NCBI RefSeq assembly: GCF_038066715.1 | Contig: NZ_JBBUKT010000001.1 | Coordinates: 496,001 to 560,000 of the forward strand | Source of the DNA: Luteolibacter sp. Y139 | GTDB lineage: Bacteria; Verrucomicrobiota; Verrucomicrobiia; Verrucomicrobiales; Akkermansiaceae | DNA length: 64,000 bases | Direction of reading: 5' to 3' | Part shown: positions 24,399 to 34,900 of the stretch, one piece after another | Layout of the letters: each line of letters begins with the position of its first letter | How positions within the stretch are numbered: position 1 is the stretch's first letter | The notes under the pieces: generated by a model | Database searches by the model: none | The model's input: the letters and a program-made list of their open reading frames with translations, nothing else | Told to the model about the DNA's origin: nothing | Made by a program: the position numbers and the translations under genes

Positions 24399-24558
24399 AT
24401 AAGGGGTGTCGACGTTCCGTCGACGCGTGTGGACCACCACCGACAAGCTGGGCGTAAGGAGCTTCCCAGCCCCAACGGGGCGAAATCCCTAAGCCCAGGG
24501 CAAGCGAAGCGTCGCCCTGGGTTTCCCCACACCAGCCATGGCGGCCTGTAGGGACGCG
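24399..24558. repeat. Composite palindromic repeat block
   Basis: Three hairpin units follow one another: GTCGAC-GTTCC-GTCGAC (24408-24424, within a longer AAGGGGTGTCGAC element), GCCCC-AA-CGGGGC with an adjacent CCCAGGGC...GCCCTGGG pair (24469-24526), and GCGGCCTGTAGGGACGCGA (24540-24558). Versions of these units recur at about 27876, 29898, 38368, 43351, 53297 and 59259. It fills most of the 24380-24581 gap, where no gene is seen. Confidence 0.75.
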
Positions 24559-24581
24559 ATACCGGTCAGGCCGGTCTTCCC

Positions 24582-25778
24582 TCACACCACCGGCCCGAAC
24601 TCCACCTTCTCCACCACCTTCCCCTCCAGATTCTTCATCACAAACGTCAGCGCCTTCGCATCCGCCTTCCCCTCGATCCACGTCGCCCGCTCCGGCTGCG
24701 GCCCTCCTCCCACAAGCTGCCCATACGGAAACTCCTTCGTCCCCGGAATCCACGCCGCCTGATGCGTGTGCCCGGAAATCACGATCTGCGTCTTCCACGC
24801 CACCAGCGCATCGTGCCACACCTCGCGGCTGAATCTACTAAAGGCATCGTAGCCGCCCTTCTCATACCCCGCATCCGCCACCTCCTCCTTCCATCGCAAC
24901 GGAATGTGGCAGAACACCACCCGATACGGCGCATCGCGGAATTCCGGCCGCGCGATCACCTCCTTCAGCCACTCCCCCTGCTCCTTCCTTAGCTTCTCGA
25001 ATGCCACCCGCCCACCAAAGCTCGGGTGATCATCCGGCTTGTCTTCACCCGTGTGCAGGCAGATCACCGCCATCGGACCGCTCCGGAAAGCATAGAATGG
25101 CCGCCCACCCGGCGTCGCCACCATCTCCGGCATCTTGAAAGCCCACTTCCCGCGCACGTCGTGATTTCCCCACACCAGCAATAGCGGCCGGCCATCGCTC
25201 ACATCCTGCCCGGCCGGATGCAGCAGCGTCGGCACCAGCCAATCCTCCTGATCCCAGTTATTGCAGGTATCACCATTCCACAGCAGGAAATCCCCACCCG
25301 GCGTCGAGGCATGCAGCTTCTGGATCGTCGGCGCATTCTGGTGGGTATCGTTCCAGATCACGAAGCTCGTCTCCTTCGCCGCCGGATCCAGCGTCCCGAA
25401 TTTCTTCCACGGCCCCTCCTCCTTCCCGCTCCCATCCGCCGCCTCGGCGATCGCGCGCAGCTGATACTTCCCGCCCGGCTTCAGCCCATCCACCTTCACC
25501 CGCAAAATCTCATCTCCCTGCGGCACGAACCCGAACCGGTCCGCCGCCGCCGTCCCACTGCTGCCATCCTCCCCCTTCCACTCCACCCGACCCCGCGAGA
25601 GCTTCGAAACCGCCCACACCACCTCCACCCCATCCTGCCGCGGCGCCATGATCACCGCCGGCGTCTTCATCAGCGGACCACTCGCCGCTGCCGCCTCCTT
25701 CTCCTGCCCGGAACCCACTCCCGCCGCTCCGGCTACCGTTCCACCAACCACTTTGCCAAGGAATCCACGCCGTTTCAT
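24582..25778 (-). CDS. Exported metallophosphoesterase (purple-acid-phosphatase-like)
   Basis: A 398-residue protein with a Tat-type start (MKRRGFLGKVVGGTVAGAAG). Residues 40-130 form an FN3-like beta domain as in purple acid phosphatases. The calcineurin-like domain has its metal motifs in order: NDTH at 143-146, NGD at 168-170, GNHD at 204-207, a FCHIP histidine near 285 and SGHTHQ near 338. It should hydrolyse phosphate esters outside the cytoplasm, and the substrate is open. The ATG at 25778 was chosen since it begins the twin-arginine signal. It sits 65 nt after the ADP-ribosylglycohydrolase gene on the same strand, and the two may share a promoter. Confidence 0.86.
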   Translation of the reverse strand: MKRRGFLGKVVGGTVAGAAGVGSGQEKEAAAASGPLMKTPAVIMAPRQDGVEVVWAVSKLSRGRVEWKGEDGSSGTAAADRFGFVPQGDEILRVKVDGLKPGGKYQLRAIAEAADGSGKEEGPWKKFGTLDPAAKETSFVIWNDTHQNAPTIQKLHASTPGGDFLLWNGDTCNNWDQEDWLVPTLLHPAGQDVSDGRPLLLVWGNHDVRGKWAFKMPEMVATPGGRPFYAFRSGPMAVICLHTGEDKPDDHPSFGGRVAFEKLRKEQGEWLKEVIARPEFRDAPYRVVFCHIPLRWKEEVADAGYEKGGYDAFSRFSREVWHDALVAWKTQIVISGHTHQAAWIPGTKEFPYGQLVGGGPQPERATWIEGKADAKALTFVMKNLEGKVVEKVEFGPVV

Positions 25779-25843
25779 GACGTCTCCATACGTCACAAAA
25801 TCGACATTTTCATCTCAAAAAACCCACAAATTCACCCTCTTGG

Positions 25844-26734
25844 CTAAAGAGGCAACCCCTCACGCGCCTCCAGCCACTCCGCCGGAATGGCCGACATCCC
25901 CAGCCGCGCCGCGATGATTCCGCCCACCATCGCCGCATTCGTATCGCAGTCCCCACCCGCCTCCACCGTCGCGATGATCGCCTCCTGGAAATCATCCAGC
26001 GAACGCAGCGCCGACCAGATCACAAACGGGACCGTATCCGGTGAGGTCACCAGCGAGCCATTCCCCAATCGCCTCCCCACCACCTCCGGTGAAAGCAGCG
26101 GCTCAAGCCCCACCGCCACCGCAATCCCATCCCGAGTATCTCCCTCCGGCGTCCTCTGCAGCACCTCCTTCGCGATCACCTCCCGCGCCTCCACCGCCCC
26201 AAGTTCCCTCGTCCGCCACGCACAAGCCGCAGCCACCGCCACCGCAATCGCCCCGGCAATCCCCTCCGGATGCCAATGCGTCACCCGCGCCGACTTCATC
26301 GCCTCGCTCGCCACCCGATCAAGGTCATCCGCAAACCACGCCCCCAAGGGCGCCACCCGCATCGCCGCTCCATTGCCCATCGAGCCACCATTGAACGCCG
26401 CCTTCGACGCAACCTCCCACGACTGCCCTTCCCCGATCCTCTGCAGAATCCTCGCCGCCATGTTCCCATAGCCACGATCCGGATCCCTCTTGAAATTCCT
26501 CGCGAAAATCCCCGCCAGCATCTCCTCGCGAATGCACCCCTCGCGCTCCAGGCACTCCATGATCCCCAGCGCCATCGCTGTATCGTCGGTCCACCACCAG
26601 GGACCACCCACGATTCCCATCTCGACCCGATGCCGGACACGATCGCTCGCGTAGGCGGAAAGCTCGCCGAAAGCATCACCCACCGAAAGCCCTTCCAAGA
26701 CCACCCGCGCCCGCGCACTTCGTTCGGAGTCCAT
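25844..26734 (-). CDS. ADP-ribosylglycohydrolase family protein
   Basis: A 296-residue all-helical protein of the DraG/ARH family, which removes ADP-ribose from proteins or small molecules using two Mg ions. Metal-binding motifs seen are GDAFGE (19-24), TDDTAMA (49-55) and, near the C-terminus, GGDCDTNAAMVGGI. The GNGAAMRVAPLG motif in the middle is also conserved. No signal peptide, so it is cytoplasmic. The gene lies upstream of the phosphoesterase and is divergent from the agmatine deiminase across a 90-nt gap that must hold both promoters. No ADP-ribosyltransferase partner is found in the window. Confidence 0.92.
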   Translation of the reverse strand: MDSERSARARVVLEGLSVGDAFGELSAYASDRVRHRVEMGIVGGPWWWTDDTAMALGIMECLEREGCIREEMLAGIFARNFKRDPDRGYGNMAARILQRIGEGQSWEVASKAAFNGGSMGNGAAMRVAPLGAWFADDLDRVASEAMKSARVTHWHPEGIAGAIAVAVAAACAWRTRELGAVEAREVIAKEVLQRTPEGDTRDGIAVAVGLEPLLSPEVVGRRLGNGSLVTSPDTVPFVIWSALRSLDDFQEAIIATVEAGGDCDTNAAMVGGIIAARLGMSAIPAEWLEAREGLPL

Positions 26735-26824
26735 GCGAAGCTGTTAGCCAGTGCCCGGCAAAACCGCGAGCGCCTTGTGCGTTCATGATTGGACGTTCCG
26801 CCTCCACCGTTCAGAGTCGCGCCC

Positions 26825-27871
26825 ATGACTCCCGCCGCCCTCGGCTACGCAATGCCCCCCGAATGGTCCCCCCAGACCGCCGTCTGGTTGTCGTGGCCGG
26901 TCAATGACGAACGCCACTGGGGCGGAGCCAAGCACGGCCTCATGCGCGACAAGTTTGCCGAGATCGCCGCCGCCATCACCCTCTTCGAAACCGTCCGCAT
27001 CAATGCCCCCGGCGCGGACCACGCCATGATCCTCGACGCCTGCAACCGCGCCAAGGCCGTCCCGGAGCGCGTCGAACTCTTCGATCACCCGCACAATGAC
27101 GTCTGGTGCCGCGACCACGGCCCCATCTTCGTCAAGCACCGCGAGACCGGCGAACTCGCCGTCAGCGACTGGGGCTTCAATGCCTGGGGCGGCAAGTTCC
27201 CGCCCTACGACCTCGACAATGCCATCCCGCACCGCATCGCCGATGCCCTCGGCCTGAAGCGCTTCGAAGGCGGCATGATCCTCGAAGGCGGCGCCATCGA
27301 GATCAACGGCCTCGGCCAGCTCCTCACCACCGAAGCCGTCCTGCTGAACCCTAACAGGAACCCCAAGCTCTCCCGCAGCTACATCGAACAAAAGCTCCGC
27401 GACACCCTCGGCGTCCGCGACATCCTCTGGCTGAAGCAAGGCATCGAAGGCGACGACACCGACGGCCACATCGACGACCTCGCCCGCTTCACCGATGACA
27501 CCACCATCATCGCCTGCGTGGAAAAAGACCGCGGCTCCCCGAACTACCCCGTGCTGGAGGACAACTTCGCCCACCTCAAATCCTTCACCCGCCCCGACGG
27601 CCGCACCTTCGAAGTCGTCCACATCGCCCTCCCCGAAGCCTGCGAAGTCCCCGGCTGGCGCCTGCCAGTACTACCCGCATCGTACGTCAATTTCCTCATC
27701 GTGAATGGCGGCGTCCTCGTCCCTACCTTCCGCCAAAGCCGCAACGACGACATGGCCCTCGGCCAAATCCGCGAACTCTTCCCCGACCGCACGGTCCTAG
27801 GCATCGACTGCCTCGACCTCGTCGAAGAAGGCGGCACCCTCCACTGCATCTCCCAGCAACAGCCAGCCTGA
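26825..27871 (+). CDS. aguA: Agmatine deiminase
   Basis: A 348-residue pentein-fold enzyme that converts agmatine to N-carbamoylputrescine and ammonia in the polyamine pathway. Motifs: WCRDHGPIF at 94-102, EGGAIEINGLGQ from 154, the GDDTDGHIDD histidine H215 and the nucleophile C341 in GGTLHCISQQQP at the C-terminus. All catalytic positions are present. The ATG at 26825 gives MTPAALGYAMPPEW, the standard AguA opening; an upstream start adds an unsupported proline-rich tail. N-carbamoylputrescine amidase is not next to it. A palindromic repeat follows within 5 nt of the stop. Confidence 0.95.
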   Translation: MTPAALGYAMPPEWSPQTAVWLSWPVNDERHWGGAKHGLMRDKFAEIAAAITLFETVRINAPGADHAMILDACNRAKAVPERVELFDHPHNDVWCRDHGPIFVKHRETGELAVSDWGFNAWGGKFPPYDLDNAIPHRIADALGLKRFEGGMILEGGAIEINGLGQLLTTEAVLLNPNRNPKLSRSYIEQKLRDTLGVRDILWLKQGIEGDDTDGHIDDLARFTDDTTIIACVEKDRGSPNYPVLEDNFAHLKSFTRPDGRTFEVVHIALPEACEVPGWRLPVLPASYVNFLIVNGGVLVPTFRQSRNDDMALGQIRELFPDRTVLGIDCLDLVEEGGTLHCISQQQPA

Positions 27872-27875
27872 GCCT

Positions 27876-27951
27876 TAAGGGGTGTCAAGTGGAGCGAAGC
27901 GGAAGTGGTCCGGGCCCATTCATCTACTCCGGACAACGTTCCGTCGACGCG
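27876..27951. repeat. Interrupted copy of the AAGGGGTGTCGAC repeat
   Basis: AAGGGGTGTC is followed by a 50-nt stretch (itself containing TCCGGAC-like and GTGGAGCGAAGCGGAAG segments) and then ACGTTCCGTCGACGCG, so the element seen at 24399 and 43351 is split here by inserted sequence. Confidence 0.6.
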
Positions 27952-27976
27952 TCTCAAAAGACCATCCCTCAATGCT

Positions 27977-28588
27977 CTAACGCTTCCGCTCTTCCTCTTC
28001 CACCTTGCGTTTCCGGGCTTCCTCCGCCTCGACCTCACGCTTGATGAACTCGTCATCCTCCCACTGCTTGTCAGTGATGCGGTCGGAAAAGAAATAGGGC
28101 AAGTCGTCAAGCCCGGCATAGCCGTGGTGGCGAACCGAAACATCCCGGGAGTCAAAGTCGGCCACCACCCCATCCTCACCCATCAGGCGATTACCGTCCA
28201 TGCGGCAGCCAGAGATGTCTGCACGACTCCCGGCGGCGATTGAAAAGTCAGGCCGGAAAACGATCATGAATGTGTGACCACGGGCAGGAGGCGTATCGCG
28301 GCCCGGATTACGTGACCGGATGTAAAAGGCGGAGGCAATCAGGAACCGCTCTTTGCCGCGCTCGACGCTTCCAATGAATTCGATCGAAGAAAGTTGGTAG
28401 CTGATACCGTTCTCCTTCGGCGGCTTGCTCGACGTGAATCGTTCATCTCCCGACTTCTCGAGCCCTTCGACCATCTTGAGAAGGGTCTTTGGATCAGCCA
28501 TCGGCTCCTCGCGACCGCCAGCAAAAGAGAGGCCGGATCCCAATACCGTAAACGCCAGCAGCAAGGCATGCTTGAGCGACTTCTTCAT
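27977..28588 (-). CDS. Hypothetical secreted protein with charged C-terminal tail
   Basis: A 203-residue protein with signal peptide (MKKSLKHALLLAFTVLGSGLSFA). The middle has beta-type alternation (YQLSSIEFIGSVERGKERFLIASAFYI) and the last 35 residues are almost all Glu, Arg and Lys (REVEAEEARKRKVEEEERKR), probably a helical tail. No family recognised. The ATG at 28588 begins the signal peptide, and the longer frame upstream passes through a terminator hairpin. It lies downstream of the TIGR00266 gene on the same strand, but the terminator at 28632-28674 separates them. Confidence 0.65.
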   Translation of the reverse strand: MKKSLKHALLLAFTVLGSGLSFAGGREEPMADPKTLLKMVEGLEKSGDERFTSSKPPKENGISYQLSSIEFIGSVERGKERFLIASAFYIRSRNPGRDTPPARGHTFMIVFRPDFSIAAGSRADISGCRMDGNRLMGEDGVVADFDSRDVSVRHHGYAGLDDLPYFFSDRITDKQWEDDEFIKREVEAEEARKRKVEEEERKR

Positions 28589-28631
28589 GATTCGCTCTAC
28601 GCGAGTCGGGCGGATGCTTTCGCAGCTTGAT

Positions 28632-28674
28632 CGGTAAAATAAGAAACCGGCTTCAGCAACAAGCCGAAGCCGGT
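28632..28674 (-). terminator. Rho-independent terminator after the TIGR00266 gene
   Basis: On the minus strand the stem ACCGGCTTC/GAAGCCGGT (28666-28674 with 28646-28654) is followed by TTTCTTATTTT, about 22 nt beyond the stop of the gene ending at 28696. Confidence 0.7.
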
Positions 28675-28695
28675 CGATCAATTTTCAAAGCGCGA

Positions 28696-29688
28696 TCAAT
28701 CCCCAAACAAATTCCCCAGCCCGCCAAGCGCCGACCCCTGCTCACGGCCAGCCGAATACATGCTCGTAATCCGCTGCGCCAAGCGCGCGAACGGCATGCT
28801 CTGCAGCCACACCGTCCCATGACCTTGCAGCGTGGCGAGGAACAAGCCCTCTCCACCAAACACCATCGACTTCAGATTCCCGGCGCGCTCGATGTCATAG
28901 CTGATCCCCTTCGTGAAGGCCACCAGACAGCCCGTATCCACATACAGCTTCTCCCCCTTCAGCTCCTTCCGCACCACCGTCCCGCCAGCGTGAACGAAGG
29001 CCATCCCATCGCCATTCAAGCGCTGGAGAATAAAACCCTCCCCACCAAAAAGCCCCGCCCCAAGCTTCTTGTTAAAAGCGATCCCCAGCTGCGTCCCAAG
29101 CGCCGCGCACAAGAAGGCATCCTTCTGGCAAAGCAACTCCCCACCCTGCTGTGACAGATCCACCGGCACCACCGTGCCCGGATATGGCGCAGCAAAGGTC
29201 ACCTTCTTCTTCCCACCACCGCGGTTCGTGAAGTGAGTCATGAAGATCGACTCACCCGTCAGCGCGCGTTTGCCCACCGCCATCAGCTTGCCCATGAAGC
29301 CGGTGTCCGGCGTCGAGCCATCGCCCATCTTCGTCTCGAAGCCGATGCCATCTTCCATGTAGTTCATCGCCCCCGCCTCCGCGATCACCGTCTCACCCGG
29401 ATCCAGCTCGATCTCCACCATCTGGATCGACTCGCCGATGATCTCGTAGTCGATCTGATGCGAACGCTTGCCCACCGGCGGCGGGCTCCCAGGAGGCAGC
29501 GCTGGCGGCAAGCCGGCACCCTTGAAGAGATCCGGCAACACCTTGGCCGCCGGTTCCCACCCCTCCATGCCTTGGGTCCAGACCAGCGTCTGCGGAGTGA
29601 TCGTGCCACCTTCGACAAGTTCGGAAAGGTTCTCCTCGGAGGTGGAAGCCGACGAACCGGATGCGCTGTGGTAGTGCCAGTTTTTCAT
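28696..29688 (-). CDS. TIGR00266/AIM24-family protein with N-terminal GYF_2 domain
   Basis: A 330-residue protein. Residues 1-50 ([16 protein letters not shown]...[30 protein letters not shown]) form a GYF_2 module, often found at the start of bacterial membrane proteins. After a Pro-rich linker, residues about 90-315 are an AIM24/TIGR00266 beta-barrel, recognised from [41 protein letters not shown] and [21 protein letters not shown]. Function of the family is not established, and no TM helix is seen here. The start at ATG 29688 fits the GYF opening. A terminator follows the gene. Upstream lies a 314-nt gap with a palindromic repeat. Confidence 0.85.
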   Translation of the reverse strand: MKNWHYHSASGSSASTSEENLSELVEGGTITPQTLVWTQGMEGWEPAAKVLPDLFKGAGLPPALPPGSPPPVGKRSHQIDYEIIGESIQMVEIELDPGETVIAEAGAMNYMEDGIGFETKMGDGSTPDTGFMGKLMAVGKRALTGESIFMTHFTNRGGGKKKVTFAAPYPGTVVPVDLSQQGGELLCQKDAFLCAALGTQLGIAFNKKLGAGLFGGEGFILQRLNGDGMAFVHAGGTVVRKELKGEKLYVDTGCLVAFTKGISYDIERAGNLKSMVFGGEGLFLATLQGHGTVWLQSMPFARLAQRITSMYSAGREQGSALGGLGNLFGD

Positions 29689-30002
29689 GGTGGATTGCGA
29701 AACTAGATAGCTCGGAAAAGAGCGCAAGAATGCATGAACCCGCTGACGTGACGATTGCAGGATCGCCCCCGATTTCCAACCGCCGCCAAGCGCACTGGTG
29801 ACAGTGCAGAACGGTCCCTCACCGCAGACCTCACCTCCGGCACCACTCCTCCACCCCACCTCCCGGTCCCAACGGGAACCACTCATAAAAGCCCGGCACG
29901 AAGTGCCGGGTCAGCCCACCAACCAAACGCGTCCTGTAGGGACGCCTCATGCTGGGCACGCCCCGCCAAACTCCCACCGACTCAAACCATCACCCCAACG
30001 CC
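29689..30002. other. Non-coding interval with a palindromic repeat
   Basis: This is 314 nt without a supported gene. It contains AGCCCGGCACGAAGTGCCGGGT (a perfect inverted pair around 29891-29911) and then GTCCTGTAGGGACGC (29932-29946), which match the last two units of the composite repeat seen elsewhere. The part nearest 29688 should carry the promoter of the TIGR00266 gene. Confidence 0.55.
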
Positions 30003-31781
30003 CTACAACAACTGCGTCTCCGCCAGCAAATGATACGTCCCCTGCTTCGCCACCAGCTCCTCATGCGTCCCGCTCTCCACCAGCCGCCCATGATTCATCA
30101 CCAGGATCGTATCCGCATGCCTCACCGTCGAAAGCCGGTGCGCGATCACCAGACTCGTCCGCCCCGCCATCAACCGCTCCAGCGCCTCGTTCACCAGACG
30201 CTCGCTCTCGGTATCCAGCGCACTCGTCGCCTCATCTAACAAAAGAATCCGCGGATCCGCCAGGATCGCCCGCGCAATCGCAATCCGCTGCCTCTGCCCG
30301 CCGGACAGCTTCGTCCCCCGCGGCCCCACCAGCGTATCATACCCCTCCGGCAGCGAACTGATGAACTGGTGCGCGTTCGCCTGCTTTGCCGCGTTCTCGA
30401 TGTCCGAAGCACTCGCCCCCGGTCGCCCATACTCGATGTTCTCCCGGATCGACCCGCCGAACAACATCACCTCCTGCGGCACCACCGCGATCTGCTTGCG
30501 CAGCGAGGAAAGCTCCAGCTCCGACGCATCCGCCCCATCGAAAAGCACGCGTCCACCTTCCGGCTGATGAAAGCCCAGGATCAGCGAAAACACCGTCGAC
30601 TTCCCCGCCCCCGACGGCCCCACCAGCGCAACGCGCTTGCCCGGCGCCACATGAAACGAAAGCTCATGCAACACCGGAGCCTCCGGCCGCGAAGGATAAC
30701 GGAACCCCACATTCTCGAACGCCAGCTCCCCATGCAGCCTCTCGACCCGGCGGCTGCCACTCGCTTCCGGCTTCTCCGCCATCAGCTCGCGCAGGCGCTC
30801 CGTCGCTCCCGACATCGCCTGGATCTGCGAAATGATCTCCGGCATCGACCCCAGCGACGCACCTACGAAGACACTGAACAGCACGAACGCCATGAAGTCC
30901 CGGTTATCGATCTCCTTCTTCGCCAGCATGTGCGAGCCGAACCAAGCCACCCCGCCAATGGTGCCGAACATCGCAAAGATGATAAACGAAAGGAACGCCG
31001 CCCGCGCCCTCGCTCCCTTCAAGGTCACATCGAAGAATCGATCCAGCGAACGATTGTAGCGCGCGAGCTCATGAGGCTCGTTCGAAAACGCCTTCACATC
31101 GGCGATCCCCTGCACGCTTTCCTCCATCACCATCCCCGACTCGCCCAGCGCCTCCTGCGCATCGCGCGAGTGCTGCCGCACCCGCCGTCCTGACATCGCA
31201 ATCGCCAGCACCACCACCGGCACGCTCGCCAGCATCACCAGCGAGAGCTTCCACGAGAAGAAGAAGACGGCGATGAGGCTGCAGAAAAGGATCACACTGT
31301 GCCGCGCCGCCTGCGGCAGGGTATTCAGCAAGGTATCGCGAACCGTCCCAAGGTCAGCCGAAACGCGATTGCTCACGGAGCCCGCGCGCTGGTCCTGGAA
31401 AAACGGCACCGGCAGCTTCATCAGGTGCCCGAAAAGCTCGCGCCGCAGGTCATTCAGCGCCGCCTCGCCGGAGCGGGTGAAGCCCTTCACCCGCCAGTAA
31501 GCGATGAACGACTGCACCGCCAGCACCCCGAGCAGGATCAGGATCGTCTTGTCCGCCTTCGCCTGGGTCGCCGCGCTATCGAGCCCGTTCTTCCACGAAT
31601 CCGCCGGATCCCCGATCAGATCCTTGAGGAACAGCGGAAACGCCATCGATAGCGCCGCCGTTACAAACAGCGCGATCACCGACGGAACGAAAATCTTCCG
31701 GTGCGGACGCAGGTAGCCGAGCACCCACATCAGCCCGTCTTTTCCGCTACCCTTCTTCTTTTCCCGCTCCGCTGTCGGCAT
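30003..31781 (-). CDS. ABC transporter, fused permease-ATPase (MsbA-like exporter half)
   Basis: A 592-residue half-transporter. Six TM helices occupy about 30-330 (for example FVPSVIALFVTAALSMAFPLFL, VILFCSLIAVFFFSW). The nucleotide-binding domain has Walker A GPSGAGKST, the Q-loop VVPQEVMLFGGSIREN, signature LSGGQRQRIAIARAI, Walker B ILLLDEATSALD and the switch histidine in VIAHRLST. It should act as a homodimer exporting lipids, peptides or drugs; MsbA and multidrug types cannot be separated by eye. The ATG at 31781 is the normal N-terminus, while the open frame continues upstream across the divergent kinase promoter. It faces the signalling operon. Confidence 0.92.
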   Translation of the reverse strand: MPTAEREKKKGSGKDGLMWVLGYLRPHRKIFVPSVIALFVTAALSMAFPLFLKDLIGDPADSWKNGLDSAATQAKADKTILILLGVLAVQSFIAYWRVKGFTRSGEAALNDLRRELFGHLMKLPVPFFQDQRAGSVSNRVSADLGTVRDTLLNTLPQAARHSVILFCSLIAVFFFSWKLSLVMLASVPVVVLAIAMSGRRVRQHSRDAQEALGESGMVMEESVQGIADVKAFSNEPHELARYNRSLDRFFDVTLKGARARAAFLSFIIFAMFGTIGGVAWFGSHMLAKKEIDNRDFMAFVLFSVFVGASLGSMPEIISQIQAMSGATERLRELMAEKPEASGSRRVERLHGELAFENVGFRYPSRPEAPVLHELSFHVAPGKRVALVGPSGAGKSTVFSLILGFHQPEGGRVLFDGADASELELSSLRKQIAVVPQEVMLFGGSIRENIEYGRPGASASDIENAAKQANAHQFISSLPEGYDTLVGPRGTKLSGGQRQRIAIARAILADPRILLLDEATSALDTESERLVNEALERLMAGRTSLVIAHRLSTVRHADTILVMNHGRLVESGTHEELVAKQGTYHLLAETQLL

Positions 31782-31889
31782 GCGCGGGATGGGAGCCGAT
31801 GCCGCCCCGCCCGTCAAATGCTGAGCCGGACACGACGCCCCCCAACCGGTCTTTCTGCAACGAATCTCCACGAAATTTGACGAGAGAGG

Positions 31890-31907
31890 GCAAATGGGCT
31901 CATTTGC
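31890..31907. promoter_or_regulatory. Inverted repeat GCAAATG-GGCT-CATTTGC
   Basis: A perfect 7+4+7 palindrome lying 18 nt before the start codon of the hybrid kinase and about 110 nt upstream of the ABC exporter. It could be a 5' UTR hairpin over the ribosome binding region or a regulator site. The position is seen; the role is inference. Confidence 0.35.
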
Positions 31908-31924
31908 GTGCTCCGTCTGTCCAA

Positions 31925-34900
31925 ATGCCCAATCAGCCAGCTCCCCGCCCCGGTCTTTCCTCATCCCCCACTTCCAGACAAGGCAGGCTGCCGCTTTATA
32001 TCGGCCTCGCCGCCGCGGTGCTGTTCTTCGTCCTGAGCGGTTACAATGCCCGACGGAACACCGAGGCACTCCGGGAAGGCTTCCAGCAGGTCGCCCACAC
32101 CCACGACGTGATCTCCGCGCTCGAAAAGATGGTCACCCTGATGAAGGACGCGGAAACCGGCCAGCGGGGCTTCGTGATCAGCGGGGATCAGGACTACCTT
32201 CAGCCCTATCACGCCGCCCGGACCGCGCTGGATTCCGAGATGGCCCGGCTACGGGACCTCGTGAAGGACAATACCGTCCAGAAACGCTTCCTCTCGGACG
32301 TCGAGGTGCTGGTGGAGGCGAAGATGAAAGAACTGGCCGAGACCATCGCCTTGCGCCGCGACCAGGGCTTCGACCCCGCCCGCGCCATGGTGATGACGAA
32401 TCGCGGCAAGCTGACCATGGATGATCTTCGCGCGAAGATCGCGTCGATGGAGGAGGAGGAAAACCGCGTCCGCCAGCAGCGCATCGCGGAGATGGAGAAT
32501 GCCCACCACATCGCCATTTCCAGCGGCATCGCGACCGCCATGCTCGGCATCGTCCTCGCCGTCTCCGTGACGTGGCTCCTCCGGCGCGCGATGATCCAGC
32601 GCCGTCACCAGGAGTGGCTGCAGGCCGGCAGGCTGGAGTTGACCGAGGCCATCTCCGGCGAGCGCGAGCTGCACGCCATGGGCGAAATCATCCTCACCTT
32701 CCTCACCCGCTACGTCGGTGCCCACGCCGGAGCCTTCTTCGCGCGGCGTGATGGCCAGTTCAAGCGCACCGCCATGATGGGCGTGCCGCTCAATGCCGGG
32801 GTGCCGGAAAAATTCGACACCGGCGAAGGCCTCCTCGGCCGCGCGGTGCAGGAAAAGACCACACTCCGCATCGACGACGTTCCGCCGAATTACCTCACCG
32901 TCGGCTCCGGCCTCGGCCAGGGCACACCGCGCCACTTGCTGATCTTCCCCACCTCCACCGATGGCCTCGTGAATGCCGTGATCGAACTCGGCTTCCTTCA
33001 TTCCCTCGATGGCCGTCAGGAGGAATTCCTCCGCCAGATCTCCGAGCCCGTCGGCGTCGCGGTGAAGTCCGCACTCTACCGCGAACACCTCCAGGCCCTG
33101 CTTTCAGAGACCCAACAACAGGCCGAAGAACTCCAGGCCCAAGGCGAGGAACTCCGCGTCTCCAACGAGGAACTCGAAGAGCAAGGCCGCGCCCTCCGCG
33201 AATCCCAAGCCCGCTTGGAACAACAGCAGATCGAGATGGAGCAGACGAATGCCCAGCTCGAGGAACAGGCATCCACGCTGGAGGACCAGAAGGAACAGCT
33301 CACGCGCAGCAAGGACGCCCTCGAAATCCAGGCCCGCGCCGTCGAGCAGGCCAGCCGCTACAAGTCGGACTTCCTCGCGAACATGTCCCACGAGCTGCGC
33401 ACGCCGCTCAATTCCTCCCTCATCCTCGCCAAGCTTCTGGGCGACAACCGCGTCGGCAATCTCAACGAGGAGCAGGTCAAATACGCCCGCACCATCGAGT
33501 CCGCCGGGAATGATCTCCTCGAACTCATCAATGACGTCCTCGACCTCGCCAAGATCGAGGCCGGCCACATGGTCATCAAGCCGGTCACCATCTCCCCCAC
33601 CGAGCTCGTCGCCAGCCTCCGCGGCACCTTCGACCCCATCGCCAGCCAGCGCTCGCTCCACCTCACCATGGAGGTCGCACCGGGCACACCGGCGACCTTC
33701 GACACCGACTCCCAGCGCCTCGAGCAGGTCCTGAAGAACCTACTCTCGAACGCCCTGAAATTCACCGAGCACGGCAACGTCTCGCTGACCGTGAAGCCAG
33801 CCGGCCAGGGCCGCATCGCCTTCGCCGTGGAAGACACCGGCATCGGCATCGCCCCGGAACAGCAGCGCCTCATCTTCGAGCCCTTCCAACAGGCCGACAG
33901 CACCACCGAGCGCAAGTATGGCGGCACCGGCCTCGGCCTCTCGATCTCCCGCGAACTCACCCGCCTGTTAGGCGGCGAGATGACCCTGATCAGCGAACCG
34001 GGCAAAGGCAGCACCTTCACCGTGATCATCCCGGAAGTTCACTCCGGCCCGCGAATCGTGGAAGTCGCGCGTTTGATACCCGAGCCCGCACCACCCGCCA
34101 CTCGCGAGCCCCTCGTTGTAGTCTCTCGCACCACGGATGACCGGGAAGCACTCAGTGACAACGCACGCTTGATCCTCGTGGTCGAGGACGACCAAAAATT
34201 CGCCCAAATCCTCGTCGATCTCGCACATGAGATGGACTTCCAGTGCCTCGTCGCACCAACAGCAAAGGACGCGCTCAAGCTCGCACGCGAGCACCGTCCC
34301 GGCGCGGTTCTCCTCGATGTCGGCCTGCCCGATGACTCCGGCCTCTTGGTCCTGGAGCAGTTGAAAGGCGACCCGCGCACCCGCCACATCCCCGTGCACG
34401 TCGTCTCCGGCAGCGACTACACCCAGACCGCCATGGCACTGGGTGCCGCCGGCTACATGCTCAAGCCCGTGAAGCGCGAGCAATTGGTGGAAGCCTTCCG
34501 CCAGCTCGAAGACCGCCTGACCGGAAAAATGCAGCGAGTCCTCGTGGTGGAGGATGACGCCGTGCAAGCGGACGCCATGCAGAAGCTCCTCGGCTCGCAC
34601 GACGTGGAAACCGTCGCCGTCCGCACCGCCGCCGACTGCCTCGAAAAGCTCAAGGGTTCCACCTTCGACTGCATGGTCCTCGACCTCAGCCTGCCCGATT
34701 CCTCCGGCTTCGATCTGCTGGAAACCCTCAGCACCGAGGACATCTACTCCTTCCCACCGGTCATCGTCTACACCGGTCGCGAACTCGATGCGGATGAAGA
34801 GCAGAAGCTCCGCCGCTACTCCCGCTCCATCATCATCAAGGGCGCGAAATCCCCCGAGCGCCTCCTCGATGAAGTCTCGCTCTTCCTCCATCAGGTCGTC

